A DNA stretch of 64,000 nt from Homalodisca vitripennis (Eukaryota > Arthropoda > Insecta > Hemiptera > Cicadellidae): positions 20,607,501-20,671,500 of the forward strand of contig NC_060209.1 of assembly GCF_021130785.1 (NCBI RefSeq), in the 5' to 3' direction. The notes below the pieces were generated by a model. It did no database searches, was not told the origin of the DNA, and was given only the letters and a program-made list of their open reading frames with translations. Both the position numbers and the translations under genes were made by a program. This document shows positions 32,902-43,152 of this stretch, one piece after another; within the stretch, counting starts at the first letter, position 1, and every line of letters begins with the position of its first letter.

Positions 32902-33504
32902 TTACTTACTTACTGCCGTGGCTCTTGGTACCCAAGGTGGTACTTTGCCTCGCCAACACACTGCCTCCAGATCTCTCTATCCATTGCCTCTTCTTCCCTT
33001 CTTCCCCAGTTTTCTTATGTCTCTTCTGATCTGGTCTCGCCATCTCAACTTGGGCCTTCCTGGTGGTCTTCTGCCCTCCGGATTGTTTACAAGGACGTTC
33101 TTGACTAAGGAGTTGTCCTCCTTCCTTAGTAAATGGCCAGCCCATCTCATTCTCCTACTTCTCACCTCGGCCACTATGTCTGGGTCCATATATAGTTGTC
33201 TCAACTCTACATTATGTTTTATCCTCCACTCTCCATCTTCAAGGGTTGGCCCATAGATTTTTCTCAATAATTTGTTCTCAAATACTATCAAACGTTTTTC
33301 TGTTTTTTTACTTAACACCCAGTTTTCTCTGAGCCATATAACAGAACTGGTCTTATAATGGTTTTATATATACGGAGTTTGGTTTTGTGTAATAGTAGTC
33401 GAGAGCTTAATAGCTTGTGGCATGCTGATAAACTTCTGTGTGCTGCATTTATTCTTTGTTGTATTTCCATGTCTTCTTCATTATTATTCGTCAGCATTAC
33501 TCCC
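32902..33504 (-). pseudogene. RTE-like LINE ORF2, 3' part
   Basis: The minus strand reads GVMLTNNNEEDMEIQQRINA, LLLHKTKLRIYKTIIRPVLLYGSE, then after a one-base frame change LSKKTEKRLIVFENKLLRKIYGP, RRMRWAGHLLRKED and GRRPPGRPKLRWRDQI. These are the hallmark C-terminal blocks of RTE-like and related LINE proteins in arthropods. It ends at a TAAG-type repeat. Frameshifts near 33320 and 32990 break it. Confidence 0.85.
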
Positions 33505-34031
33505 AAATAAATAAATAAGGACTTTATTTTGGAGCGGTTTTCAACAATAATTGCTGGTTTACAAAACGACTCATGTCTTATTATAGTTCTTAAAAAATTA
33601 AAAGCTTATTTTATAGTTATTAATAAATAAAACATAATATTAGACATACAGTTATATATGGCTATATCACCTTGTATTGTACATTAAATACTTGTACGAG
33701 TATATATTTTCTTTGTGTGTCGTTTCAGATACACCCTGGCCTGTTACGCTGGAGGACAGTTCATTATATAATTTAGGAGCAAAGTACGCAAATCGCTTTC
33801 TTTCAAATTCACGGCGAACGCGAGGCATCTACAACACTTGATCCTGTCTAGTACTGCGAGATCGGACTTGAGACCTGCTTTTTAGTTTTTCTCTCAGATA
33901 TCCCGGCCTGCCAGTGGTCAGGATTCTGTAAACCAGGCATGAGGAGCGCAGGGTACAAGTATCAGCTACAGTCAACAAACCCAGCGATGGTCAAACCTTC
34001 TTAAACCACATACATACCTTACACACATATT

Positions 34032-35465
34032 TTATACCCTCTGTAATTTTTCTAAATCTCCTTTAGACACAATGTTGCCATAGACAGGGAGGCAATAATC
34101 GATCACAGAGAGCACAAGAGCCCGGACAAGGCGAAGCCTGGTCTCTCTAGGAAACATGTACCTATGCTTGTATAGCATTCTCAGTCGACCAAGTGTTCGC
34201 CGACAAACAGCACTTACATGACCATATAGTGTGAGGCCACTATCAAGCATGAGGCCCAAGAGCTTTGAGGATTCACACTCCTTCAGTCTGACACTGCCAA
34301 GCAACACCTCACCCACTGTCTCCGAACCCACATTGGAAGGAATCGACAACACACTACACTTTTCCTTGTTCAGTTTAATCCCATGCCTCTCAGACCAATC
34401 ATGGACAATGCTTAAGTCAGCATTCAAAATGGAAACTGCTGAGTCAGCTCTTCCGGCTTCATATGAAACACACAGTTGAGCATCATCGGCGTATGAATAC
34501 AAGCGACTATGTTGCAAGTCTGAACCCATAGTGGCGGAAAACAGGGTGAATAGAATGGGCCCAAGGCAACTTCCCTGTGGAACACCAGCAACTCTACTTA
34601 AAGATGAGGAGAAATCCATCCCAATTTTAACCTTTTGTCTCCTATTCACCAAATAGGAATCAAACCAAGAAACCACCTCTGGTCGAAAACCATAAAAATG
34701 CATGACAGCCAACAACATCCTGTGGTCTATTGAGTCGAATGCATGTGAAAAGTCCAGCATTGCAAGAAGAAATGCTTTCTTATCCGCCCTTGCGTGAAGC
34801 AACTCGTCACAAACGAGCAAAAGCGCAGTTGCAGTACTATGGTCCTTCCTGAACCCAGACTGTAAGGCTGGAAGGATATTCTCCGACTCCAGAAATTGTA
34901 CCATTTGTGAAACAACCAGCTTCTCCATTATCTTCGACAGGCCAGGCAATATCGAAATTGGACGCAGCTCGGATACAGATGAAGGTGCTTTGACTTTGGG
35001 AAGAGGCAGTACAATTGCCTCCTTCCATGCATCCGGAAAAGTGGAAGTGGCCAATGACTGGTTAGCTAAATGTGTTATGGCATCAATACAATACGGACTT
35101 ATCATTTTAATCATTTTTATTGATATGCCATCAGCTCCAACTGCCTCTGATGTGATGCTATTCAAAGCCTCCTGCACTTCTCTCCTTGTAACACTCCTGA
35201 AATAGAAATCACAAGTGACACTCTCTGATTTGTTTCTTTCATAGAACTGTACGCAATCATCATTTGCCATGATACCTAAGCCCATACTAACGAAATACTT
35301 ATTGATTTCTTCCAAATCTTTTACAAAGTTGGGTATGGCTGGATCGAATGGATTAGTGACACCACTTGTCCTTATTTTAGTCCAAAAGTCTCTAGAGCTT
35401 TTAAATTTCTCCATTTCAGTTCGAAAATAATTTTGTTTTGATCGTCTTATTTCATTGTTGAGCAT
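34032..35465 (-). pseudogene. CR1-like LINE reverse transcriptase
   Basis: 477 open codons. Blocks: SEAVGADGISIKMIK, AWKEAIVLPLPKVKAPSSVS, LRPISILPGLSKIMEKLV, LQSGFRKDHST, the first Asp in AMLDFSHAFDSIDH, VAGVPQGSCLGPILFTLFSA, the catalytic SYADDAQL and KLLGLMLDSGLTLYGHVSAVC. All catalytic Asp are present. It lies in a different frame from the endonuclease upstream: a T9 run on the plus strand (35489-35497) marks the likely slip. A 3'UTR of about 525 bp follows to 33505. Confidence 0.9.
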
Positions 35466-36490
35466 ATTTCTAACCTTACAATATGTTGTTTTTTTTTACA
35501 AGTTTCATTTCCTGTAGATAGCATTTTCTTCTTATAATAATCTTTTTCTATGGTTAGTTGAATGATTTGTTTATTTCTCCATGGAGATTTCTTTCTGGTC
35601 ACTCTCTTATGTACTAGAGGTGCATTTTCATTAAAAACTTGAATAATAGCAGAATTAATAAAATCTAGAATGTCATCTACATTGTTCATAGACATAGCAT
35701 CTTCCCACCTAATACTGGACGTACAATGTATCATCTTGTCAATGTCAAATCGGGAGAAGTCACGATAAGTAACAAATCTAGGAGGCCTTCTTGATTTTTT
35801 TGTTTTTATATCGACATATGTCATCTTGTGATCAGATACTCGAACACCTCTTGAGTCATAGATGGTTGACATATCCACGACGTCACACTGTACGTATTTA
35901 ACATTGCTATTTACAATAATGTGATCAATCAAAGTTGCACAGGTTTTAGTAACCCTTGTAGCAACTTTAACCAACTGAGTCACCTCAAGGCTCTTAAAGA
36001 GTTTATTTGCAAAGCGGGTCTCTGGGGATGATAAATCTAACAAGTTAATATTCAAGTCACCCATTACAACAATATTATCTGCGTACTGGGCCATATCATA
36101 AAATACAAAGTGGAGAGCGGGCTCTAGACAAGTGTAAGGCATATCTCCTGGTCTGTAGATAATGCAAATACAGAAAGATTCACTTTTACACTTCAATATT
36201 CCACAAATATGCTCTGGAAAATTACAATCTTCAAATTGAAGTGATTTCAGCGAAAATTGTAGGCAGTTCTTCACATATAGTGCCACTCCACCACCTCTGG
36301 AGGCAACTGCATTCCCCTTTCTGTCGCTCCTAAACAATGAATATCCACTCATCGCAAACTCATCAGAAGATTTACTTTCATTCAGCCAAGTTTAAGAAAC
36401 ACCAAAAACATCCAGGTTTAAATCCTCTACCACGGCACGCATCTCTTCGAAGCCCGTGGAAAGAGAGTTCATATTTAGATGTGCTATCCT
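35447..36490 (-). pseudogene. CR1-like LINE endonuclease
   Basis: From about 36490 the minus strand reads IRIAHLNMNSL (catalytic Asn), then DLNLDVFGVS-stop-TWLNES: the stop (36392-36394) replaces the catalytic Glu of the SETWL motif. The rest is open: GYSLFRSDR, GGGVALYVKN, CIIYRPGD, NIVVMGDLNINLL (catalytic Asp/Asn), TLIDHIIVNSN, and VSDHKMTYVDI (catalytic Asp-His). All apurinic-type endonuclease blocks are present except the mutated Glu. Confidence 0.88.
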
Positions 36491-37866
36491 GATAAATTTA
36501 TCAAGTTTATATATCCGTTTTTTGACTGCACCACATTCCCATCATCCACAAGTCTCGGCAAGCCAGATTTGTCACTGTCAACCGGAAGTTCAACATTCAA
36601 TACGGCTTCAACACCGTCAACTACAGTTTCCAGCAACCCAACCTCAACATCATCCACCTCAAGCTCACCCCTCGTTACGGCGTCTACACCGTCAGCCACA
36701 AGTTTCAACAAGCAACCTCCGACAACATCAACTGGAAGCACACCACTCGTCACAGCGCTTTCAGCGCTAGACAAAACCCCATCCGAAGCCATTTCACAGG
36801 ATGTAAGCTGCTCGTAGACATTCAAAAGTGCTGCTCCAAACACAGACACCCCCTTTCTGTTAAGGTGTCTGCCATCCCGAGCAAGACGGTACCTTCGCAC
36901 CAGCTGATTCCAGTTCAAGAAAACGACACCAAAGTTTCCAGACATCAGCTCCAACTGCTCATCAAATTGTGCTAATGCAGTTCCACTTTTGTCAGACCTT
37001 GGCAAAATGCTGTCAACTAAAACAACACTGTTTGGAAAACGGATTCGTGTTGTGTATAACAGGTCTGCCATACAGTGCAATGCCTCGCGCTTGCCGCATC
37101 CCCCATTGTACCCAGCACCACCGTTATATTTCAAAGGCAAGTTATTGGTTCCTACATGAAAATGAATTATTTTAGGTTGGTGCTGCAAGAAACCCATCAA
37201 CTTATTTTTTACATCTTTTATTTTCGCCCCAGGGTGTACCCTAACAGTACAACCATTTTCCTTACAAAGCTTCCCCGAATATCGGAGAATTGAATCACCT
37301 ATAAGCAAATAATCAGCATTACTTTGCTCAACGGGTTTGAGAGAGTGATTGCCCTCCAGAGTAGTCTGGCCTGCACATTCTACAGCCGGTAACATGTCAT
37401 CAGTGGCACACAAACCACTCAAAACCATTGTATTATTTAGGCCTACTGTACAACTACTACTTTCAACATTTATTTTACTCTTATTTTTAGAGGGGTTTCT
37501 TTTATCTTTGCTTTTCAAAGAGTCTGTTTTACGTTTTTCCTTGCATTTTACATGACCAGAATTTTCACTCCATACACCTGAAGAGCTCTTAACAACCTTA
37601 ACAACTGACTCAGTAACAGAAGTGTGGTTACTTAAAACTACAAATCTATTTTTACAAGGTACTTGATTATGTTTATTCGGATTTAAGTTTCGCCTGGCAC
37701 ATTTTTTACCTTTCACAACTTTCCACACTTTATCATTTGCCAAATTTGACCTAGAATTATTACTACTTTGAGAACTTGGTACAAGAGTGGCATTAGTACT
37801 ACCATGTGTCTCAGAGGTGTCAGTGTGATGCAGTGTGTTGTGAGTCAATGCGAATCGGTCGCACAC
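36484..37866 (-). CDS. CR1-like LINE ORF1 with SGNH esterase-like domain
   Basis: Open frame of about 460 codons inside the nested LINE. The N-terminal part is Ser/Asn/Lys-rich (VWKVVKGKKCARRNL, NRFVVLSN). The middle is an SGNH hydrolase-like domain: block I LLIGDSILRYSG, the Gly block HPGAKIKDVKN, block III FHVGTNNLPL and block V ARDGRHLNRKGVSVFG, so the Ser, Gly, Asn and Asp-His positions are all kept. The C-terminus is Val/Asp/Gly-rich. An esterase in ORF1 is a known trait of CR1 elements and is thought to act on lipids or membranes. The frame also extends upstream (to 37965) into codons of the disrupted RTE-like LINE, which are not part of ORF1; the true start is unclear. Confidence 0.75.
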   Translation of the reverse strand: MCDRFALTHNTLHHTDTSETHGSTNATLVPSSQSSNNSRSNLANDKVWKVVKGKKCARRNLNPNKHNQVPCKNRFVVLSNHTSVTESVVKVVKSSSGVWSENSGHVKCKEKRKTDSLKSKDKRNPSKNKSKINVESSSCTVGLNNTMVLSGLCATDDMLPAVECAGQTTLEGNHSLKPVEQSNADYLLIGDSILRYSGKLCKENGCTVRVHPGAKIKDVKNKLMGFLQHQPKIIHFHVGTNNLPLKYNGGAGYNGGCGKREALHCMADLLYTTRIRFPNSVVLVDSILPRSDKSGTALAQFDEQLELMSGNFGVVFLNWNQLVRRYRLARDGRHLNRKGVSVFGAALLNVYEQLTSCEMASDGVLSSAESAVTSGVLPVDVVGGCLLKLVADGVDAVTRGELEVDDVEVGLLETVVDGVEAVLNVELPVDSDKSGLPRLVDDGNVVQSKNGYINLINLSG

Positions 37867-37871
37867 CTGAA

Positions 37872-39346
37872 CAAATAAGTGAAGTTGTTTACTTTTTTCA
37901 AATTTGTGCCCTTCTATTTCTATATTATTTTCATTGTTTATTTGGGTTGTTCTCCTACACTCCATTATTTTGGTTTTCTCTTCATTTATGCTTAAACCAA
38001 CTTTTTGTGTATGGTTTAGGAGTTTTTGCGACCAGCACTTTCAGCTCTTCTTTACTCTTCGCTATAATTGCAACATCATCCGCAAATACAAGAACATTTA
38101 TTTTGGTCCCTATTGTAATTCCAGCTTCTGTTTGTCTTACTTCTTGTAATGCTTCCTCTAAAGCTAAATTAAATAGCAATGGGGACAATCCATCCCCCTG
38201 TCTTACGCCTGTGCTTACATCAAACTTTTCCGAGATTTCCCCATTTATCTTAACCTTGCATCTAGATCTTGATATGCATGATTTTGACAAGTTTATTAAT
38301 TTGTTGGGTATTCCATACTTTTCCATAATCTTCCAGAGTCTTCTTTTGCTAATCGAGTCATATGCTTTGGAGAAATCAATAAAAAGGCATAGAAAGGATT
38401 TATTGAATTCATGGTATTTGGAAATTGCCTCCTTCAGTATGAATATTTGATCGATAGTTGATCTACCTCTAGTAAAGCCTGCTTGGTGGTCACCTATTAT
38501 ATTGGATGTATACTCCTCTAATCTTTTTTGTAAAATCTTTGATAGCACTTTGTAGATACAGTTGAGGAGAGAAATTCCTTTGTAGTTGGTGCACTCTTTT
38601 TTGTCACCTTTCTTATGAACAGGGATGACTATCGCTTCCTTCCATTCATTTGGAATCACTTCTTTTTCCCAAATATTCAGAATCAATTTGTGAATCTCCT
38701 TCGCTAGTCTTGCCCCTCCTGCTTTAATCAATTCTGATGGTACTGAATCCTCTCCTGGAGCTTTATTGTTTTTTAATTCCTTGATTGCATTTTCTACTTC
38801 TTGTAGTGTTGGATCTGGCACCATTGGTTCCACATTTTGATATACTTCCTCGGTTTCCTCTCCCTTTTCCTCCAATGCTTCTACATTCAAGAGATCTTTA
38901 AAATACTCTTGCCATACTTGTATCCCTTCTTTGCTCTGTATCACTAGTTCCCCAGATTTGTTTTTGATTCCATATGGCATTGGGCTGTATCCCTTCCTGA
39001 AAAATCTCACCGATCGATAAAAGTCTCTGCTATTGTTTGCCGTCCAATCCTGTTCCGCTTTCTCTAGGATTTTGTTCACCCATTCCCTCTTTTTTCTCCT
39101 GAGTGTTTTTACCGTTTCTCTTGAGCGTTTTTTATATTCTTCCCTATCTCTTGCCTGTTTCCTGTTGAGCCAAGTCTCTTTCCCTTCCTTTCTTTGCACC
39201 ACTTTTTCTTTGCATTCTTCGTCAAACCATGGTTTTTTGTTCTTCCTTTCATTCTTTCCACACACATCTTTTGCACAGTTTTGTAGGGTTTCCTTTATGT
39301 TTGTACAGCCCCTTTCAATTTTATCTTCCTCTGGGTTTCCTTGAGC
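37872..39346 (-). pseudogene. RTE-like LINE ORF2, 5' part (RT)
   Basis: About 440 open codons from LAQGNPEEDKIERG to the break near 38025. A highly charged linker (KKPWFDEECKEKVVQRKEGK, EEYKKRSRETVKTLRRKKRE) is followed by LKNNKAPGEDSVPSELIK, WKEAIVIPVHKKGDKKECTN, YKGISLLNCIYKVLSKIL, HQAGFTRGRST, CLFIDFSKAYDSI (Asp), VSTGVRQGDGLSPLLFNLAL and VLVFADDVAII. The endonuclease is missing, so the copy is 5'-truncated. An A5 run at 38023-38027 marks a frame slip, after which VGLSINEEKTKIMECRR continues to the insertion point. Confidence 0.88.
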
Positions 39347-39363
39347 TAACTTTTCAGTCTTAC

Positions 39364-39806
39364 ATAAGTTAAATATTTTCTTTATCGAGACACGCAAGCA
39401 AACTATCACTATATGTGCTGAAAAGTCTTATTAAGTTTAGTTATTACATATTTTCTTGATTGGGGCACAGCTCAAACTTAGCTATGGCGCTTGTAATACC
39501 TTAGACAAAAAAATAATCTAAACAGGCGGAAATTGACATTTTTTCACCATATTAAGTTCTTGAGATTTATATGTATACATTTATTCATACAGCAACCTAA
39601 AATGGAACAAGTCAGAATTTTATTTACCTTTTTAATCTCTCAACCATTGAAACTGAAATAATATGTAGATTAACTGATATGCCTACTTGTGTTTAAATAT
39701 ATAGCAGGGCTCCATCATATTACGCCACAAATGCTTTTATTAAGAAAGCGATTATAAAAACCGCGAGTGAAGTCGCGTGTAACTAGTTTTAAATATTATA
39801 CAACCA
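39364..39806. other. Intergenic, nothing recognised
   Basis: Right flank of the LINE composite. No gene motif. Confidence 0.3.
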
Positions 39807-40198
39807 CTAGCTGTTTCCTGCGGCTTTGCACGCTTTTCGTAAGCTTTGCCCGTGTATGTGAACTTCTGGTTTAATTGAATTATATTTACAACGCCGATGT
39901 AGAGTTTGCCTTGTTGCCACGATCAAGAAAATATGTTTATGTTTATAGCCATAGTGCACGTACATGTACTTTATTATAAAGTGGTCTAACACTCAAACTT
40001 TAAGTTCAATCAGAAATGTATCTTAAAGACAAATATACACAACAACTTAGCTCCTTTAAATAGTGTTTGGCTATGTAATAGACGTAACTGTCTCGTAATT
40101 GCAGTTTATAGTGTGCAGGCGCTTTGAAACCTTTTATCTTTTCCAGCGTCGCTTGGTGGTGAGTTACATCAATAGGCATAGCTTATAAACCTTCTCCG
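39807..40198 (-). mobile_element. Helitron-like element, reverse copy lacking its 5' end
   Basis: Starts CTAGCTGTTTCCTGCGGC on the plus strand, the reverse complement of the 3' end at 29260-29281, preceded by A. It continues collinearly with 28903-29281 and, past the BEL insertion point, with GACGGAGAAGGTTTATA. It breaks at 40198, where a plus-oriented 5' terminus begins. It shows the uninterrupted target of the BEL insertion. Confidence 0.6.
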
Positions 40199-40282
40199 TC
40201 TATATAAATGAATGTTTGTTTGTTTGTCCTTTATGAAATCGCAAAATATTAGACAGACCATTATGAAAATTTGTATGTATAC

Positions 40283-40284
<2 letters not shown>
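40199..40284 (+). mobile_element. Helitron-like element, 5' terminus only
   Basis: TCTATATAAATGAATG...gtcctttatgaaatcg matches the 5' part of the element at 20898, in plus orientation. It is truncated by the AT microsatellite at 40285. It joins the reverse copy head-to-head. Confidence 0.5.

Positions 40285-40347
<63 letters not shown>
40285..40347. repeat. (TA)n microsatellite
   Basis: About 62 bp of alternating TA. Confidence 0.95.
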
Positions 40348-40350
<3 letters not shown>

Positions 40351-42154
40351 ATGTTTTTTTCTCAATTAAAATTCGTGTAATTGCTTACTAAACTACAAAT
40401 AAATCTTTCAACAACACAATTATTAAATCATTTGCTGAAGAAAGAATTTTAAAACTCTTCTAAACACTCTTCAGAAATTACTGAATAAGTAAACAAGTTA
40501 AAGTAATCCAATACTATGAAATATCATGACGAAACTGGTAAGAATAATAGCGATAAGAGGTAGACAATATGCCTTCCTCCTGAAAGATAAGATAAAGATC
40601 TCATTTTCACTTTTATTACACTTCAAACCTACAATTGTACTATTACTTTATAGTCATTCCAACGTTCCTCTTTTAATTGATAATTCATTGAGAATTTCCC
40701 GGCCCGACCCGGTTGCCCCTCCTACGTCATCGTCATAATGTAAGCGATGGGATTAATGCAAGTGTTACTTTTTAGGACCAGGTTCATGTTAGAGCTCTAA
40801 GAGAATAATTGTTATCACCTCTTTAAATCAACTTAAAAGGTGGACATGTAAAACTGCATTTTTAATGTTGAAAAAAGTTTCAACAAATTTTATACAATTA
40901 TACAAATTTCTAAGATAATGTTGCATTTCTTAGACAACCAAAACTGCCAACTCAGTGCATCAGCAGTTCGTCAAATATCTCCTGATATGTTATGACACGT
41001 AGTGACTAGGTTTTACCACAGAATGTGATGTTGTCAAGAGATAATAGTACAGCATTTCGAACACTTATCGTAATCACAAATACCTAATTTCAGAACAGTA
41101 TTACATTGCTATATATGAGTAATACAGATACTAATGAACTATTTTATATGAGTGATAGATAGGTTGGTATCTGTGGAATTGTTATTTGACTGTGCATTGA
41201 TGTTTACCATTATGATTATTATTATTACCATTATAATTATTATTACTTTTAATAAAATACATTGTGTAACTGAAGAGAAACTTTAAAATTCAAAATGCTG
41301 CAATTTTAGTTAGGGTGAATAATGAGGTCAGGTTCGCAACATCGATTATACTAATTAAGATCTTTAATTTGATGTACAAATCGGTCTATGCTATCATTTA
41401 CGATTTTTAAGTAAATATTTATAAAGAGCATTATTAATTTTTGTTTGTGTGATCCCGGTGGAAGGGGGTGCTGTTTCTTGGCCCCAAAACGCATCACATG
41501 CCAACCGCAGCCCTAGCTATAGAATCTTACCCCAAGATATTGTTGCCGTTTGAGACTTCATTATATATTCTAGAACTGTGCTTATTTGTACACATATATT
41601 AATGTTTATATAAACACTGATGTCCCGACATACTGACAGTACATGGAGCTATATAGTCAGTATTTGCTTAGCAAGTGTAAAATCACCTTTCCGAGGCACA
41701 GTAATTGTTCTTATCGCAATCAATTAGTCCTTAGATTATATAAACTTTGTTAAATCTTATCTTAGTTTTAGAGATAGCGATAAGGGTAAGTCAGCTGCGT
41801 CTGACACAAATGTCACAGAAAACCTGCTCAACAGTTATCAACAGCTACTCTGGACTCTACAAATAACTTTTTCTTTTATTGTTATCGTCGGCCACCATAC
41901 TCGAAAATGTGGTCGGTTTGACTCCAGAAAAATTATCCTTTCTATAAATTAATATTGTTAATACCTGATGTAATAACATCATTATTATTATAAAGAAATT
42001 AGGTGATAAGGTGATTAGTAAATGTTTTAATCACTCGGATGATACTAATTTGGTTGTGTGGATTGAATCTGGCTGAGCAACACGTGTGTTTTATTTATAA
42101 TCAGCTGTTTTAATCAAACAATGACAATCTCAGAAGATTAACATTGTCCTCTTC
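40348..42154. other. AT-rich intergenic, nothing recognised
   Basis: No coding motif. ATT/TTA trinucleotide runs at 41215-41245. Confidence 0.35.
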
Positions 42155-42310
42155 CGTAGACTTGTGGATACAGTCATGGCTCTAACTGAGAGATCACGGG
42201 TTCAAATCCCGGGGAGGTCCAATCATGATAGGAATAATAGCCACATTGTCCCAAAACAAGCCCGCATAGCCTAAGAGCTGAAGGCTTAAAAGAGAATTTA
42301 AAAAAGAGTA
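42155..42310 (+). repeat. tRNA-derived SINE (probable)
   Basis: The head resembles a tRNA: 'gtagacttgtggatacagtcatggctctaa...' (A-box-like), 'gagagatcac', then a clear B box in CGGGTTCAAATCCCGG with the T-stem paired, followed by 'ggaggtcc'. An unrelated body ends in an A-rich run (aaaagagaatttaaaaaagag, about 42290-42310). The acceptor stem does not pair, so it is not a functional tRNA gene. Confidence 0.5.
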
Positions 42311-43004
42311 ACATTGGAAATTGGGAAGTCGGTGGGTCAAATCTCTATAGTTAAATGTACTTTAAATCCATAAAGGGCACAACCTATTTTCAGTTGGTAT
42401 CAAATTTATGTATTTAAAATAATAGTTATTAGATACCTAAAATGGCCGGGCAAAAGTCAAGTAATTCTGTTAATTATATATACAAATATTGTTTTAATGA
42501 CAATAAAACAATTGGAAACTTTTAATATTAACTTTCTCATTAAAGCATTTGGCAAAGTACATTTTGTACTAAAACCTTCAAGTTGAAATAGTTACTTTCC
42601 CTTCATCGCTCGGCCTTATTTTTATGTGTAGGCCTATACACATGTCGTAGTCTAGCGTAAAATATTAATTGAATATTTAAACAATAATAATTAAACATGT
42701 TAGTGAATTAACTTCTTCATAAGTAACTTCAACCATAGTTTTTTTAAAGAAATTACAGTGTAAGTTTAGAATTGTAAGGATAGCAGTAAATGTACAATGA
42801 TGGCCTTGAACCATACTTCAACTGTTAGCCTATTACCTACCTTGTATAAATCTTCCGCTAAAATAGGATTAGGTACGGTTTAGAATCATTACAAAATCAA
42901 GTTCAAATCAAATACAATTTTAGAGATCCATTAATCACGTGAAGCTAGTGCAGTTAAACACAGGAATGTTGGGACTGAGAGTTGAGAATGATGGGCGGCA
43001 CTGA
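42311..43004. other. Intergenic, nothing recognised
   Basis: Left flank of the nested hAT block. No motif. Confidence 0.3.
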
Positions 43005-43152
43005 TAGAGATGGGCGTTATTTAACGTCACATGAGAAACAACAATGGTGCCGCGAAGCAACAGTTGTTACCGCAACGTGTTGCAAGAAAGTCACTGTTAT
43101 TTTGATAACGTAATGACAACGAACAATAAATTTCGTTGCCGGCAACGGTAAG

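Larger units (their letters stand above)
33505..37871 (-). mobile_element. Near-complete CR1-like LINE (nested)
   Basis: 4.37 kb, minus strand: ORF1 with an SGNH-hydrolase-like domain, an overlapping ORF2 with endonuclease and RT, and a 3' end of (TTTA)n. It is inserted in the RT C-terminus of the RTE-like LINE at CACTTATTTG. Its 3' repeat merges with the target TATTTG, so no separate TSD can be counted, as is usual for CR1 elements. ORF2 is broken by a stop in the endonuclease and a slip in an A9 run, while the RT is intact. Confidence 0.88.
32885..39363 (-). mobile_element. RTE-like LINE split by a nested CR1-like LINE
   Basis: A 17-bp duplication taacttttcagtcttac flanks the block (32885-32901 and 39347-39363). 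Outer element, minus strand: it begins at about 39346 downstream of any endonuclease, runs through RT to 37872, is interrupted by 4.4 kb of another LINE (33505-37871), resumes at 33504, and ends with (GTAA)n at about 32902. Joining the two outer parts gives one continuous RT C-terminal reading across the junction (...HKFEK then, past the insert, GVMLTNNNEED). Short tandem tail and lack of poly-A fit RTE-like elements. The clade name is tentative. Confidence 0.88.

Noticed and set aside
36456..38450. Plus-strand frames of 68-214 codons (Ser/Thr-rich, or Phe-rich)
   Set aside because: They are antisense shadows of the minus-strand ORF1 and RT of the nested LINEs.
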